Counted from the first letter of the stretch, positions 15,446 through 25,429 are shown. The stretch: 64,000 bases of DNA from Haloterrigena sp. KLK7 (GCF_037914945.1 NZ_CP149787.1:2480001-2544000); one strand, 5' to 3'. Notes: generated by a model from the letters alone, not told the origin. A program made the numbers and translations.

Positions 15446-18400
15446 ATGAGTGACCGAGCGGCGGCCGCGGGCGGGGACTTCTGGGGCGACGCGGACGAGG
15501 ACACTGCCCTCCGGCGCTACCGGACGCTGGTGAACACGATCGACGACGGCCTCTACCAGCTCGACGCCGACGGCGACTTCGTCGCGGTCAACGACGTGAT
15601 CGTCGACCGGACGGGCTACGAGCGCGACGACCTGATCGGCGAGCACGTCTCGCTGATCCTCGACGCGGCGGACGTCTCGCGCATCGAACGCGCGATTCGC
15701 GAGGGGCTGTCCACCGGTGGAGACGCCGACGGCGTCTTCGAAGTGACGATCGAGACGGCCGACGGCGAGCGCGTGCCGACCGAGCTCCGAGTGAACCCGC
15801 TGCTCGAGGACGGCGACTTCCGCGGGACGGTCGGCGTCGCCCGCGACGTCACCGACCGGAAACGCAGCCGGGAGCGAGCGGAGACGGCGATGGAGTCCTA
15901 CGAGACGATCACCACCGTTCTCGACGAGGCCGACGTGGGCGTCTTCGTCCTCGACGACTCGTTCGACGTCGCCTGGGCCGACGAGACCGCGGGCGAGTAC
16001 TTCGGATTCGACCGTGACGCGGTCATCGGTCGCGACAAGCGCGAACTGGTCGAAGAGACGATCCGCCACCGCGTCGCCGACGGCGACGCGTTCGCCGACA
16101 CCGTCCTCGCGACCTACGAGGACAACAGCTACGACGAGCGCTTCGACTGTCGCGTCACGGCCGGTCCGGAGGGGGAAGAGCGCTGGCTCGAGCATCGGAG
16201 CCGACCGATCGACTCCGGGCGGTACGCCGGCGGCCGGATCGAGCTCTACTACGACGTCACCGACCGGCACCGCCGGGCGATCCAGTTGCGGCGACTGAAC
16301 GAAGCCGTCGGCGAGTGGCTCGAGGAGTCCTCGCGCGAGGCGGTGGCCGAGCGAGCCTCGGACCACCTCCGCGACATCCTCGGGATGACGCTCAACGGGA
16401 TCTACCTCTACGACGCCGATGCGACGGCGCTTCGGCCCGCGAGCTGGACCGAGGCGACCGAGCGCCTGCTCGGCGACCTGCCGACGTTCGAGCCGAACGA
16501 GGGGATCGCCTGGCGCGTCTTCGAGTCCGGCGAGCCGGCGTTCCACGCCGACGTGAGCGCGGCGCCGGACGCGTACGATCCCGACACGCCGATCGGCAGC
16601 GAGATGATCCTGCCGATCGGGGACCACGGCGTCGCCTTGATCAGCTCCGAAGAGCGCGACGCCTTCGACGAGGGCGACCGGATGATCGCGCGGGTCGTCA
16701 TCTCCAGTCTCGAGGCGACCTTCGACCGACTCCGCCACGAGCACCGCCTCGAGCGCGAACGGGACCTGACCGACCGGATCCTCGATACCATCCCCGCGGG
16801 CGGCCTCGTGCTGGACGCCGACGGGGAGATCACGCGGATCAACGACCGCGCCGCCGAACTCCTCGGGATCGAGGAGCCGGAGGCGTTCTCCCCGTGGGAC
16901 GAGCCGATCTACGACGAGGACGGCCGGCGACTGTCGGCCGAGGAGTACCCGTCGTCCCGAGCGCTCGCGACGGGAGAACCGGTGTACGACCGCGTGTTGC
17001 AGATCGAACGCCCGGACGGGGACGGGACGCGCCGCTGGCTGTCGATCAACGCCGTCCCGATCACCGACGACGACGGCGCGATCGACCGCGTCGTCACCGC
17101 GGCGGAGGACGTCACCGACCTCAAGGAGCGCGAACGGGCGCTCGAGAGCGAACTGCGCGAGGTGTTCGGGCGGGTCTCGGACGCGTTCTACGCGGTCGAC
17201 GAGGAGTACCGATTCACGCACGTCAACGAGCGCGCGGCGGAACTCCTCGACGTCACCGAGGACGAACTGCTCGGCCGGCGCCTCGACGACGTCTATCCGG
17301 AGACTGAGGAGCTGGAGCGGGTCCGGTCCCACTTCGACGAAGCGATGGAGACGCAGGAATCGGTCGGCCTCGAACACTACTCGGAACTCCTCGGGTTCTG
17401 GCTCGAGGCCACCATCTACCCCTCCGAGAGCGGCGTCTCGGTCTACTTCCGCGACGTCACCGAGCGCAAGGAGCGCGAGCAGGCGCTCCGGGAGAGCGAG
17501 GCGAAGTTCCGGACCCTCGCGGAGAACTTGGACGAGACCGTCTGGATGTCGACGCCCGACGCCGAGGAGATGGTGTACATCAATCCGGTCTACGAGGACG
17601 TCTGGGGCCGCAGTCGCGAGTCGCTCTACGACGAGCCGCGCTCGTTCCTCGAGGCGATCCACCCGGACGACCGAGAGCGGGTCCGGGAGGCCTACGCGGC
17701 CCTGCCCGAGACGACGTACGACGAGGAGTTCCGCGTCGTCCAGCCGGACGGCGACGTCCGGTGGGTCCACTCTCAGGCCGTTCCGGTCCGCAACGACGGC
17801 GAGATCGTCCGCATCGTCGGGATCGCGACCGACGTCACCGAACGCCGGGAGTACCGGCGCAGACTCGAGGAGTCCAACGAGCGCCTCCAGCAGTTCGCCT
17901 ACGCCGTCTCCCACGACTTACAGGAGCCCCTGCGAATGATCACGAGCTACCTGCAACTGCTCGAGCGGCGGTACGAGGACGAACTGGACGAGGACGCCGC
18001 GGAGTTCATCGACTTCGCGGTCGACGGCGCCGACCGGATGAAGGCCATGATCGAGGGCCTGCTCGAGTACTCCCGCGTCGAGACGCGGGGCGATCCCCTC
18101 GAGCCGGTCGATCTCGAGCGGGTCGTCGACGAGGTCCTCGCGGACCTGCAGTTCAGGATCGAGGAGGAGAACGCCGAGATCTCGACCGAGCCCCTGCCCC
18201 GCGTCGAGGGCGACCCCGGCCAGTTGCGCCAGGTGTTCCAGAACCTGCTGGACAACGCCATCGAGTACAGCGGCGAGGAACCGCCGCGGATCCGTATCGA
18301 GGCCGAGCGACGCGAGGCGCGACACGCGCCCGCGGACGGTTCGACCGAGCAGCACCCGCGGGCGGACGGTATCGCCGCGGAGCGCGGCGACGAGTGGGTG

Positions 18401-18652
18401 ATTTCGGTCGTCGACGAGGGGATCGGGATCGATCCCGACGACGCCGACCGCATCTTCGAGGTGTTCGAGCGGTTGCACACTCGGGAGGAACACGAGGGGA
18501 CGGGGATCGGACTGGCGCTGTGCCAGCGGATCGTCGAGCGCCACGGCGGCGACATCTGGGTGGAGTCGGAACCCGGCGAGGGAGCGACGTTCTCGGTGAC
18601 GCTACCGGCCGCCGCCGAGGCTAACGGCGACGAAACTGACGACGGCGAGTGA
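15446..18652 (+). CDS. Soluble multi-PAS/GAF sensor histidine kinase (first of a tandem pair)
   Basis: A 1068-residue histidine kinase with no membrane segment. Domains in order: PAS (about 20-138), PAS (150-270), GAF (275-435, with LGMTLNGIYLYDADA), PAS (436-560), PAS (570-673), PAS (682-800), HisKA (812-880) with the phospho-acceptor in AYAVSHDLQEPLRM (His about 823), and HATPase (about 925-1055) with N box QVFQNLLDNAIEY and GTGIGLALC. Each PAS ends in a RDVTER-type PAC motif. It has no fused receiver, and none is encoded nearby. A TATA-like CACTTTTCC lies 27-30 bases upstream. The kinase core is very similar to that of the next gene. Confidence 0.9.
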   Translation: MSDRAAAAGGDFWGDADEDTALRRYRTLVNTIDDGLYQLDADGDFVAVNDVIVDRTGYERDDLIGEHVSLILDAADVSRIERAIREGLSTGGDADGVFEVTIETADGERVPTELRVNPLLEDGDFRGTVGVARDVTDRKRSRERAETAMESYETITTVLDEADVGVFVLDDSFDVAWADETAGEYFGFDRDAVIGRDKRELVEETIRHRVADGDAFADTVLATYEDNSYDERFDCRVTAGPEGEERWLEHRSRPIDSGRYAGGRIELYYDVTDRHRRAIQLRRLNEAVGEWLEESSREAVAERASDHLRDILGMTLNGIYLYDADATALRPASWTEATERLLGDLPTFEPNEGIAWRVFESGEPAFHADVSAAPDAYDPDTPIGSEMILPIGDHGVALISSEERDAFDEGDRMIARVVISSLEATFDRLRHEHRLERERDLTDRILDTIPAGGLVLDADGEITRINDRAAELLGIEEPEAFSPWDEPIYDEDGRRLSAEEYPSSRALATGEPVYDRVLQIERPDGDGTRRWLSINAVPITDDDGAIDRVVTAAEDVTDLKERERALESELREVFGRVSDAFYAVDEEYRFTHVNERAAELLDVTEDELLGRRLDDVYPETEELERVRSHFDEAMETQESVGLEHYSELLGFWLEATIYPSESGVSVYFRDVTERKEREQALRESEAKFRTLAENLDETVWMSTPDAEEMVYINPVYEDVWGRSRESLYDEPRSFLEAIHPDDRERVREAYAALPETTYDEEFRVVQPDGDVRWVHSQAVPVRNDGEIVRIVGIATDVTERREYRRRLEESNERLQQFAYAVSHDLQEPLRMITSYLQLLERRYEDELDEDAAEFIDFAVDGADRMKAMIEGLLEYSRVETRGDPLEPVDLERVVDEVLADLQFRIEEENAEISTEPLPRVEGDPGQLRQVFQNLLDNAIEYSGEEPPRIRIEAERREARHAPADGSTEQHPRADGIAAERGDEWVISVVDEGIGIDPDDADRIFEVFERLHTREEHEGTGIGLALCQRIVERHGGDIWVESEPGEGATFSVTLPAAAEANGDETDDGE

Positions 18653-18801
18653 GCGCGCGGCGATCGGTTCGAAAGGGACCGACCACGCCGACACGAACGT
18701 CACGCGCGCCGGCAGAACGTCTCGGCGGGTCATCGAGGTCACCGCCGATGCGAGCGGCTCGCACGTGAAACTTATCCGACGCGACGGCCTTTTCAGATTA
18801 T

Positions 18802-21800
18802 ATGAGTGAACGAGTGGAGGCCTCTGACGCGGACTGGGGTGGGGAGGCAGAGGCCCTCCAGCAGTTTCGAACGCTGGTAGCGACCGTCGACGGCGGCGTC
18901 TACCGGCTCGACACTGACGGTCGGTTCGACGCGGTCGACGACGACTTCCGCGACCTGATCGGCTACGAGCGCGACGACCTCCGCGGCGAGCACGTGTCGC
19001 TCGTGCTCTCCGAGACCGATACCGAACGGCTCGAGGAGCGACTGGCCGAGCGACTCGCGACGGACGACCGGCGACTCGAGCCGTTCGACCTCGAGGTGAC
19101 GGTCCGCACCGCCGGGGGCGAATCGATCCCGTGCGAGGTCCGGATCGGCCCGCTGACCGACGACGGCGAGTTGCGGGGGACCATCGGCGTCGTCCGGGAC
19201 GTCAGCGAGCGGCGGCGTCGCCGACAGCGCGACCGCGAACTCGAACAGTACCGCGCGATCACGGAGGCGGCCAGCGACGTGATCGTCACGATCGACGCGG
19301 AGAGCACGGTTCGAACGGTCAACCCCGCGGTCGAGACCGTCTTCGGCTACGAGCCCGACGAGCTGATCGGCGAATCGCTGACGACGCTCATGCCCGACGG
19401 ACTGGCCGACGAGCATCGCGAGGCGCTGACGCGGTATCTCGAGACCGGCGACCGGACGCTCGACTGGGAGTACGTCGAACTCCCGGGGGTTCGCGCCGAC
19501 GGCACCGAGATCCCGCTGGGGGTCTCGTTCAGCGAGGTCGAGTACGATGGCGAGCGATACTTCACCGGCATCATCCGCGACATCTCCGAGCGAGAGGCCC
19601 GCGAACGGGAACTCCGACGGAAGGAGCGCCGGTACGAGGCGGTTTTCGAAGATCCGAACATCCTCGTCGGGCTGCTCGAGCCCGACGGCACGGTTCTCGA
19701 CATCAACGGGACGGCGATGGAGTACATCGACGCCGATCTCGCGGACGTGACCGGCGAGCCGTTCTGGGAGACGCCGTGGTGGGGCGAGGGCGACGACGTC
19801 GGGGACGACGTGAAACGGTGGACCGAGCGGGCCGCGGCCGGCGAGTACGTCGACTTCGAGACCGACCTCACTCGCCCCGACGGGCAGGGATATACCCTGA
19901 GCGGTTACTTCAGACCCGTCACGAACGACGACGGCGAGGTCGTTTCGATCATCGTCTCCGATCGCGACGTCACCGAGCGCAAGGAACACGAGCGCGAACT
20001 CGAACTGTTCCGAACCCTGGTCGATCACTCCACCGACAGCGTGCTGGTGATCGACCCGGAGACGGGCCGGTTCCTCGACGTCAACGACACCGCCTGTGAG
20101 CGACGAGGCTACTCGGAGGCGGAATTTCTCGACCTCACGGTCCCCGATATCGAAACCGAAATCCCCGACCACGAGGCGTGGCGGTCGTTCGTCGAGGAGC
20201 TGCGCGCCGAACGCTTTCGCACCTTCGATGGCTCCCATCGGCGCAAGGACGGCTCCACCTACCCCGTGGAGGTCAACGCCTCCTACGTCGAACTGGATCA
20301 AGAGTACGTCTTCGCCGTCGCTCGCGACGTCACCGAGCGCCGCGCGTACGAGCGCAAGCTCGAGGAACGCGAGCGTCAGCTCTCGACGCTGATGGACAAC
20401 GTCCCCGGGATGGTCTATCGCTGCGAGAACGAACCCGGCTGGCCGATGGAGTTCGTCAGCGACGCCTGCGAGGAGGTGACCGGCTACGACCCCGGCGCGC
20501 TCGAGCGCGGCGAGCTCAGCTGGGGCGAGGATATCATGCTCGATGCGGATCGACAGGGGCTGTGGGAGACCGTCCAGCAGGCGGCAGGCGAGTCGGAGAC
20601 CTTCTCGGAAACGTACCGCATCGAGACCGCCGACGGCGAGCGGCGATGGGTCAGGGACTACGGCCGCGGCGTCGTCGACGACGGGGACCTCGTCATCGAG
20701 GGAATCATCGCCGACGTCACCGAGCGGAAGGAACGCGAGCGCGAACTCGAGCAGTACCGTCGGATCGTGGAGACGATCGACGAGGGGGTCTACGTCCTCG
20801 ACGGCGACAACCGGTTCATCACGGTCAACGAGGCGTTCGCGTCGATGCTGGGGACCGACCGGGAGTCGCTGATCGGCGCCCACGCGTCGGTCGCGTTCGG
20901 CGAGGAGCAGGTCGCGAAGGGCGACGACCTCCAGCGGGAGATGCTCGCGGGCGAGACCGACGTCGCCGAACTCGAGGAACAACTCCTGACCGACGACGAG
21001 CCGATCCCGGTCGTGAGCCGGTTCCGGCCGCTGGCGATCGGCGACGACGTCGGTCGCGTCGGCGTCGCCCGCGACGTCACCGAACGCGAGGAGCGCAAGC
21101 GCGAACTCGAGCGGTACGCGGAGCAACTCGAGACCCTGTTCGACGTGCTGCCGGTCGGCGTCGTCGTCGCGGAGGCCGACGGCGAGATCGTCGAGGCCAA
21201 CGACGTCGCCCACGAGATCTGGGGCGGCGACGTGTTCGACGCCGGCTCCGTCGACGAGTACGAGCGGTACCCGGTGCGGTGGGCCGACTCGGGCGAGCCG
21301 GTCGAACCCGAGGAGATGACGCTGGCGCGGGTCACCGCTGGCGAGGAGGTCACCGAGCCCGACGTCGTCGAGATCGAGGCCGTCGACGGCGAGCGCCGGA
21401 TCGTCGAACTCGAGGGGATGCCGATCCGCGACGAGAACGGCGACGTGAGCCGCGGGGTCGTCACCGTGAGCGACGTCACCGAGCGCCGGGAGGCCCAGCG
21501 GCGGCTCGCGGAGTCCGAGCGGCTCTACCGGACGCTGGCCGAACGCTTCCCGAACGGAACGGTCGGCGTCTACGACCACGAGCTCCGATACACGCTGGCG
21601 GCGGGCGAGAAAGTGGGCGGTCCCGCGCCCAGCGCGGCCGAGGTCGAGGGGACGAGGATGCCGGACCTCTACCCCGACGACGCCGTGGACGACCTCGAGC
21701 CGCTGTTCCGGGCCGCCGTCGAGGACGGGGAGACCGGCAGCACCCGGACCGAAGTCGTCGGTCGCCACTGGAAGGTGTGGGCGACGCCGCTGCGGGACGC

Positions 21801-22578
21801 CGACGGGGAGATCTTCGCCGGCCTGAGCTACGCACAGGACATCACCGAACGGATCGAACGCGAGCGGCGGCTCGAGGAGCTGGTCGATCGACTCGAGGAG
21901 TCAAACGAGCGCCTCCAGCAGTTCGCCTACGCCGCCAGCCACGACCTGCAGGAACCGCTGCGGATGGTCTCGAGCTACCTGCAACTGCTCGAGAGCCGGT
22001 ACGCGGACGAGCTCGACGACGACGCCGCGGAGTTCATCGACTACGCGGTCGACGGCGCCGAGCGAATGAAGGCCATGATCGATGGCTTGCTCGAGTACTC
22101 CCGCGTCGATACGCGGGGCGACCCCCTCGAGCCGATCGAACTGGACGACGTGCTCGAGGACGTCCTCGCGGACCTGCAGCTCACGATCGAAGAGCACGAC
22201 GCCGAGATCCGCACCGAACCGTTGCCCCGCGTCGAGGGCGACGCCGACCAGTTGCGGCAAGTGTTCCAGAACCTGCTGGACAACGCCATCGAGTACAGCG
22301 GCGACGAGCCGCCGCGGATCGAGATCACCGCCGAACGACGCGGCGAGCGATGGACGGTTTCGGTCGCCGACGAGGGGATCGGCCTCGAGGCCGACGATCA
22401 AGAGCGGATCTTCGACGTCTTCCAGCGCCTCCACAGCCGCGAGGAACACGCCGGGACCGGGATCGGACTGGCGCTCTGTGAGCGCATCGTCGAGCGCCAC
22501 GGCGGCGAGATCTGGGTGGAGTCCGAGCCCGGCGAGGGCTCGACGTTCGCGTTTACGCTGCCCGCGGTCGACGAGTGA
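18802..22578 (+). CDS. Soluble eight-PAS sensor histidine kinase (second of a tandem pair)
   Basis: A 1258-residue kinase with about eight PAS domains (starting near residues 14, 145, 276, 396, 525, 648, 772 and 902), then HisKA with AYAASHDLQEPLRM (His about 1046) and HATPase ending GTGIGLALCERIVERHGGEI. No GAF, membrane segment or receiver is present. Most PAS units keep the NDxxxxxxGY-type core, so several ligands or redox cofactors could be sensed. The start repeats the TATATGAGTGA context of the first kinase, and an AAACTTATCC element lies 27 bases upstream. It probably arose by duplication of the upstream gene with gain and loss of sensor domains. Confidence 0.9.
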   Translation: MSERVEASDADWGGEAEALQQFRTLVATVDGGVYRLDTDGRFDAVDDDFRDLIGYERDDLRGEHVSLVLSETDTERLEERLAERLATDDRRLEPFDLEVTVRTAGGESIPCEVRIGPLTDDGELRGTIGVVRDVSERRRRRQRDRELEQYRAITEAASDVIVTIDAESTVRTVNPAVETVFGYEPDELIGESLTTLMPDGLADEHREALTRYLETGDRTLDWEYVELPGVRADGTEIPLGVSFSEVEYDGERYFTGIIRDISEREARERELRRKERRYEAVFEDPNILVGLLEPDGTVLDINGTAMEYIDADLADVTGEPFWETPWWGEGDDVGDDVKRWTERAAAGEYVDFETDLTRPDGQGYTLSGYFRPVTNDDGEVVSIIVSDRDVTERKEHERELELFRTLVDHSTDSVLVIDPETGRFLDVNDTACERRGYSEAEFLDLTVPDIETEIPDHEAWRSFVEELRAERFRTFDGSHRRKDGSTYPVEVNASYVELDQEYVFAVARDVTERRAYERKLEERERQLSTLMDNVPGMVYRCENEPGWPMEFVSDACEEVTGYDPGALERGELSWGEDIMLDADRQGLWETVQQAAGESETFSETYRIETADGERRWVRDYGRGVVDDGDLVIEGIIADVTERKERERELEQYRRIVETIDEGVYVLDGDNRFITVNEAFASMLGTDRESLIGAHASVAFGEEQVAKGDDLQREMLAGETDVAELEEQLLTDDEPIPVVSRFRPLAIGDDVGRVGVARDVTEREERKRELERYAEQLETLFDVLPVGVVVAEADGEIVEANDVAHEIWGGDVFDAGSVDEYERYPVRWADSGEPVEPEEMTLARVTAGEEVTEPDVVEIEAVDGERRIVELEGMPIRDENGDVSRGVVTVSDVTERREAQRRLAESERLYRTLAERFPNGTVGVYDHELRYTLAAGEKVGGPAPSAAEVEGTRMPDLYPDDAVDDLEPLFRAAVEDGETGSTRTEVVGRHWKVWATPLRDADGEIFAGLSYAQDITERIERERRLEELVDRLEESNERLQQFAYAASHDLQEPLRMVSSYLQLLESRYADELDDDAAEFIDYAVDGAERMKAMIDGLLEYSRVDTRGDPLEPIELDDVLEDVLADLQLTIEEHDAEIRTEPLPRVEGDADQLRQVFQNLLDNAIEYSGDEPPRIEITAERRGERWTVSVADEGIGLEADDQERIFDVFQRLHSREEHAGTGIGLALCERIVERHGGEIWVESEPGEGSTFAFTLPAVDE

Positions 22579-22756
22579 CGGCGCTCGCTCGCCGGCACTG
22601 CTCGAGACGCGTGGCCGCGTACGAGCGCCGGCATCGGTCGAACCGGCGTCGGCCAGTTCCGGCGCGTCGGGCCGCTGCCGTCGATCCTGCATCGCGTGCG
22701 GCCTGGTAGGAATAGGATTGGTACACGGTGACAGTCGCGGAAGCGATTCACACGGT

Positions 22757-22764
22757 CTTATATG
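22757..22764 (+). promoter_or_regulatory. TATA box of the GH105-type gene
   Basis: CTTATATG centred 27 bases before ATG 22787, consistent with a leaderless transcript and with that start rather than longer in-frame extensions. Confidence 0.6.
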
Positions 22765-22786
22765 TCATCGGATCTCACGGTACCGT

Positions 22787-23836
22787 ATGCCTACCGAACG
22801 ATCGCTGAACGAATTGCTTCCGAACGTCGCCTCGTACACGCTCGAACTCGATTTCGAGGAGTTCATCCAGGGCGAGCGGCCGATGGTCATCCGCGGCCTG
22901 CTCGCGACCGACGACGAGGAACACACCGAGATCGCCGAGGAGTACATCGACAAGGCGGTCCGCTCGCAGTCGACCAAGGGCCAGTTGGCCTACGGCTCGA
23001 TCGACGTGGTCCCCGAGTGGGACGAACACCGGATCTTCCGTCCGGTCCCGGACGCCGGCGCGTTCGGCTACCTCGTCCTCGAGTCCTACGAGGACGACGG
23101 TCCCGAGTACTTCCTCGACGCCGCCCGGCGGCAGTTCGAGTACTTCCACGAGGACGCCCCCCGGAGCGAGGCCGGCGGCATCTCTCACCACATCGACGAC
23201 ACCGAGCTGTGGATCGACGCCGTCTACATGATGTGTCCGTTCATGGCCCGCTACGGCCAGCTCACCGACACGCCCGAGGCGGTCGAGGAGGCCGTCGACC
23301 AGATCCTCGTCCACCACGACCACCTCGTCGACCCCAAGTCCGACCTCTATCGGCACATCTGGCGCGAGACGCCGGACAGCTACCCCGACGGCTCGCTGTG
23401 GCTGCGCGGTAACGGTTGGATGGCCAACGGCATCCTCGACACGCTCGAGTACGTGCCCGAGGATCACCCCGAGCGCGACCGCCTGGAGGAGATCGTCACC
23501 GACCACCTCCTGAGCATGGCGGAGTACCAGGACCGCAGCGGCTTCTGGCACCATCTCATCGACGACCCGTCGATGTACCTCGAGACCTCCGGGACGATGC
23601 AGTACGCCTACGCCTTCACCGAGGCCGTCGACCGCGGACTGCTCGACGAGGAGTATCGAGAGCACGCCGAGCGGGCGATGAGCGCCGCCAAGACGGCGGT
23701 GACGGCCGACGGCGCGGTCCAGCGCAACGCCGCGATGCCGGGCGGCCCCGAGGCCCCGCAGGCGGTCAACCTCTACGGCCAGGGCTGGTTCCTGATCGCC
23801 GGGACGCGGCTCCAGGAGTCCGAAGACAGGGATTGA
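22787..23836 (+). CDS. Glycoside hydrolase family 88/105-type protein
   Basis: A 349-residue (alpha/alpha)6-barrel protein. Motifs fit unsaturated rhamnogalacturonyl/glucuronyl hydrolases: HHIDDTELWIDAVYMM near residue 137, with the catalytic Asp in WIDAVYM, and SLWLRGNGWMANGILDTLEY near residue 205 carrying the RGNGW signature. These enzymes remove a 4,5-unsaturated uronic acid from oligosaccharides made by polysaccharide lyases. No signal peptide is visible, so it should act in the cytoplasm, which would require import of the oligosaccharide. No lyase or sugar transporter is nearby; the gene is isolated between the kinases and aroE. Confidence 0.82.
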   Translation: MPTERSLNELLPNVASYTLELDFEEFIQGERPMVIRGLLATDDEEHTEIAEEYIDKAVRSQSTKGQLAYGSIDVVPEWDEHRIFRPVPDAGAFGYLVLESYEDDGPEYFLDAARRQFEYFHEDAPRSEAGGISHHIDDTELWIDAVYMMCPFMARYGQLTDTPEAVEEAVDQILVHHDHLVDPKSDLYRHIWRETPDSYPDGSLWLRGNGWMANGILDTLEYVPEDHPERDRLEEIVTDHLLSMAEYQDRSGFWHHLIDDPSMYLETSGTMQYAYAFTEAVDRGLLDEEYREHAERAMSAAKTAVTADGAVQRNAAMPGGPEAPQAVNLYGQGWFLIAGTRLQESEDRD

Positions 23837-23973
23837 GAACCTAACTATCGGTTCCGAAACAGAATTGCTCGAAAGTCACTACACTGTCGTACAGCTATCG
23901 AGGCGCGAAGCGCCGGGCGGGTTACCGGAACCGAGCGGAGCGCCCCTCCGAGAACTCCGATCGAAAAGACGGG

Positions 23974-24774
23974 TTAGAGGTGCTCTCGGAGCGCCTCGTT
24001 CATCGTCTCGACCGGCGCGTCCTCACCCGTCCACATTTCGAAGGCCTCGACGCCCTGGAAGAGCAGCATCCAGGCCCCGCCGATCGTCTGGGCGCCGGCG
24101 GCCTGTGCGTCCTTCAGGAACCTGGTCTCGAGCGGCTTGTACACCGCGTCGAACGCCGTCAGATCCTCGTGCCAGGCGTCGGCCGGTGCGACCGACTCGT
24201 CGGACTCCAGACCGACGCTGGTGGCGTTGGCGACGACGTCCGCGTCGGCCATCAGGTCGGGGAGTTCGTCGAGTCCGTGCCCGCTCGCTCCGGGAACGTC
24301 GTCGGCGAGGTCGTGAGCCTTCTCGACAGTTCGGTTCGCGATCGAGACGGTGGCGCCCGCTTCCTCGAACCCGAACGCGATCGCTCGCGCGGCCCCGCCG
24401 GCGCCGACCACGACGGCGTCGGCGCCCTCGAGGTCGACGTCGTGGTGCTCGAACGCGCGGAGGGTTCCGGAGAGATCGTAGTTGTACCCCACCGGCCCGT
24501 CCTCGGTGAAATCGATCGTGTTGACCGCGCCGACGCGTCGCGCCCGATCGTCCGGCTCGACGAACTCGAACGCGTCGTGTTTGAACGGCAGCGTGACGGT
24601 CAGGCCGTCGATGCCGAGCGCCTCCGCGCCGCGGAAGGCCTCCTCGATCCGATCGGGATCGGCCTCGAAGGTGACGAACTCGGCGTCGAGCTCGCGCTCG
24701 CGAAACGCGGCTTGGTGCATCGGCGGTGACAACGAGTGCTCGACCGGGTTCCCGATAATGCCGTAAACGTCCAT
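23974..24774 (-). CDS. aroE: Shikimate dehydrogenase AroE
   Basis: A 266-residue enzyme that reduces 3-dehydroshikimate with NADPH in aromatic amino acid synthesis. Substrate motifs are NPVEHSLSPPMHQ at residue 9, TVTLPFKHDAF with the catalytic Lys, AVNTI, and a YNYDLSG form of the usual N-T-D-x-x-G motif that keeps the catalytic Asp. The cofactor loop is VVGAGGAARAIAFG (about 122-135) followed by IANRTVEKA. It is full length. A TATA element (CATTTATTTAC, 24795-24805) is 26 bases upstream. No other shikimate gene is adjacent. Confidence 0.93.
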   Translation of the reverse strand: MDVYGIIGNPVEHSLSPPMHQAAFRERELDAEFVTFEADPDRIEEAFRGAEALGIDGLTVTLPFKHDAFEFVEPDDRARRVGAVNTIDFTEDGPVGYNYDLSGTLRAFEHHDVDLEGADAVVVGAGGAARAIAFGFEEAGATVSIANRTVEKAHDLADDVPGASGHGLDELPDLMADADVVANATSVGLESDESVAPADAWHEDLTAFDAVYKPLETRFLKDAQAAGAQTIGGAWMLLFQGVEAFEMWTGEDAPVETMNEALREHL

Positions 24775-24794
24775 ACGTATACCCCTCGAGACAG

Positions 24795-24805
24795 GTAAAT
24801 AAATG
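24795..24805 (-). promoter_or_regulatory. TATA box of aroE
   Basis: CATTTATTTAC on the minus strand, centred 26 bases from the aroE ATG; one of the clearest promoters in the window. Confidence 0.65.
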
Positions 24806-24939
24806 ATTACGATTCGATGCTCGTGGTACGCCGAGCTCGCGGCGCTGTCAAATTTGTACGGACGAGTCCGTCTGCACCGCTAGTCGCTCCCGACTTGTCG
24901 CCGTTCCCGTGCCACACCCGAGCACCTCGCGGACAGGGC

Positions 24940-25215
24940 TCACTCTTCCCGAAGCGTTACCTGCAGTGTGGACTCGAGCGCGTCCGTTTGAAAGGCCGAA
25001 TCCGCGACGACGAGGTGATCGCCGGTCGAGCGGGCGGTCGCCGCGATCATCAAATCGCGAACGGCCATCCGGTCGCCATCGGTGCGGAGTTCGTCTCGCA
25101 GCCGAGCCGCCTCGAGCGCGATCTCCTCGCTGAACTCGAGGGAACGGACGCCGCCGAAGTGCTGTCGCTCTGCACGGAGATCGGTGTCGCCCCTGCCGAG
25201 CGCGTTTTGAGACAC
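24940..25215 (-). pseudogene. PIN-domain (VapC-like) remnant without its N-terminus
   Basis: The frame from a GTG at 25215 gives 91 residues. The stretch ALGRGDTDLRAERQHFGGVR followed by LEFSEEIALEAARLRDEL, then VRDLMIAATARSTGDHLVVA, matches the second half of a VapC-type PIN nuclease, with Asp of RDLMIAATA and Asp of VVADSAF in place. The first half, which should carry the first active-site Asp (the DTSxLID motif), is absent: going further upstream, the open frame (NNPQSCDFIPLE) has no similarity. No partner antitoxin is seen. I read this as a toxin gene broken near the tRNA-Tyr-associated repeat. Confidence 0.6.
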
Positions 25216-25303
25216 GTTCCGCTCAGAATTTGTGGTCGTCTCGAGAGGGATGAAATCGCAAGATTGCGGGTTATTCGGGGTCTGCTCGGAATCGACGAGG
25301 AAG

Positions 25304-25401
25304 GAAGTCCGCCCTCCCCGATTTGAACAGATGCCAGACGGTCGCGCTCACTGCGTTCGCGCGCTGCGACTGGCGTGTTCAAATCGTGGAGGGTAGATTT
25401 C
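25304..25401. repeat. Hairpin element made of two opposed copies of the tRNA-Tyr 3' end
   Basis: The left arm (25304-25328) matches 24 of 25 bases next to and within the tRNA-Tyr 3' end (25426-25450), in the same orientation. The right arm (25377-25401) is an inverted copy with 21 of 25 matches to the left arm. The 48 bases between the arms are themselves partly self-complementary (GCCAG at 25333, CTGGC at 25370), so the whole 98 bp can fold as one long imperfect hairpin. It resembles an attachment-site duplication reshaped into a miniature inverted-repeat element. Confidence 0.75.
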
Positions 25402-25429
25402 TCACTGCTCACGTTGTTCGCAGAAGAAA

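Noticed and set aside
15293-17914. An 873-codon open frame antisense to the first large kinase, and similar long antisense frames at 18793-21768, 35406-37427 and 40994-43435.
   Set aside because: They mirror high-GC coding sequence on the other strand, their proteins are monotonous runs of Arg/Val/Asp/Gly without domains, and the sense genes are clear.
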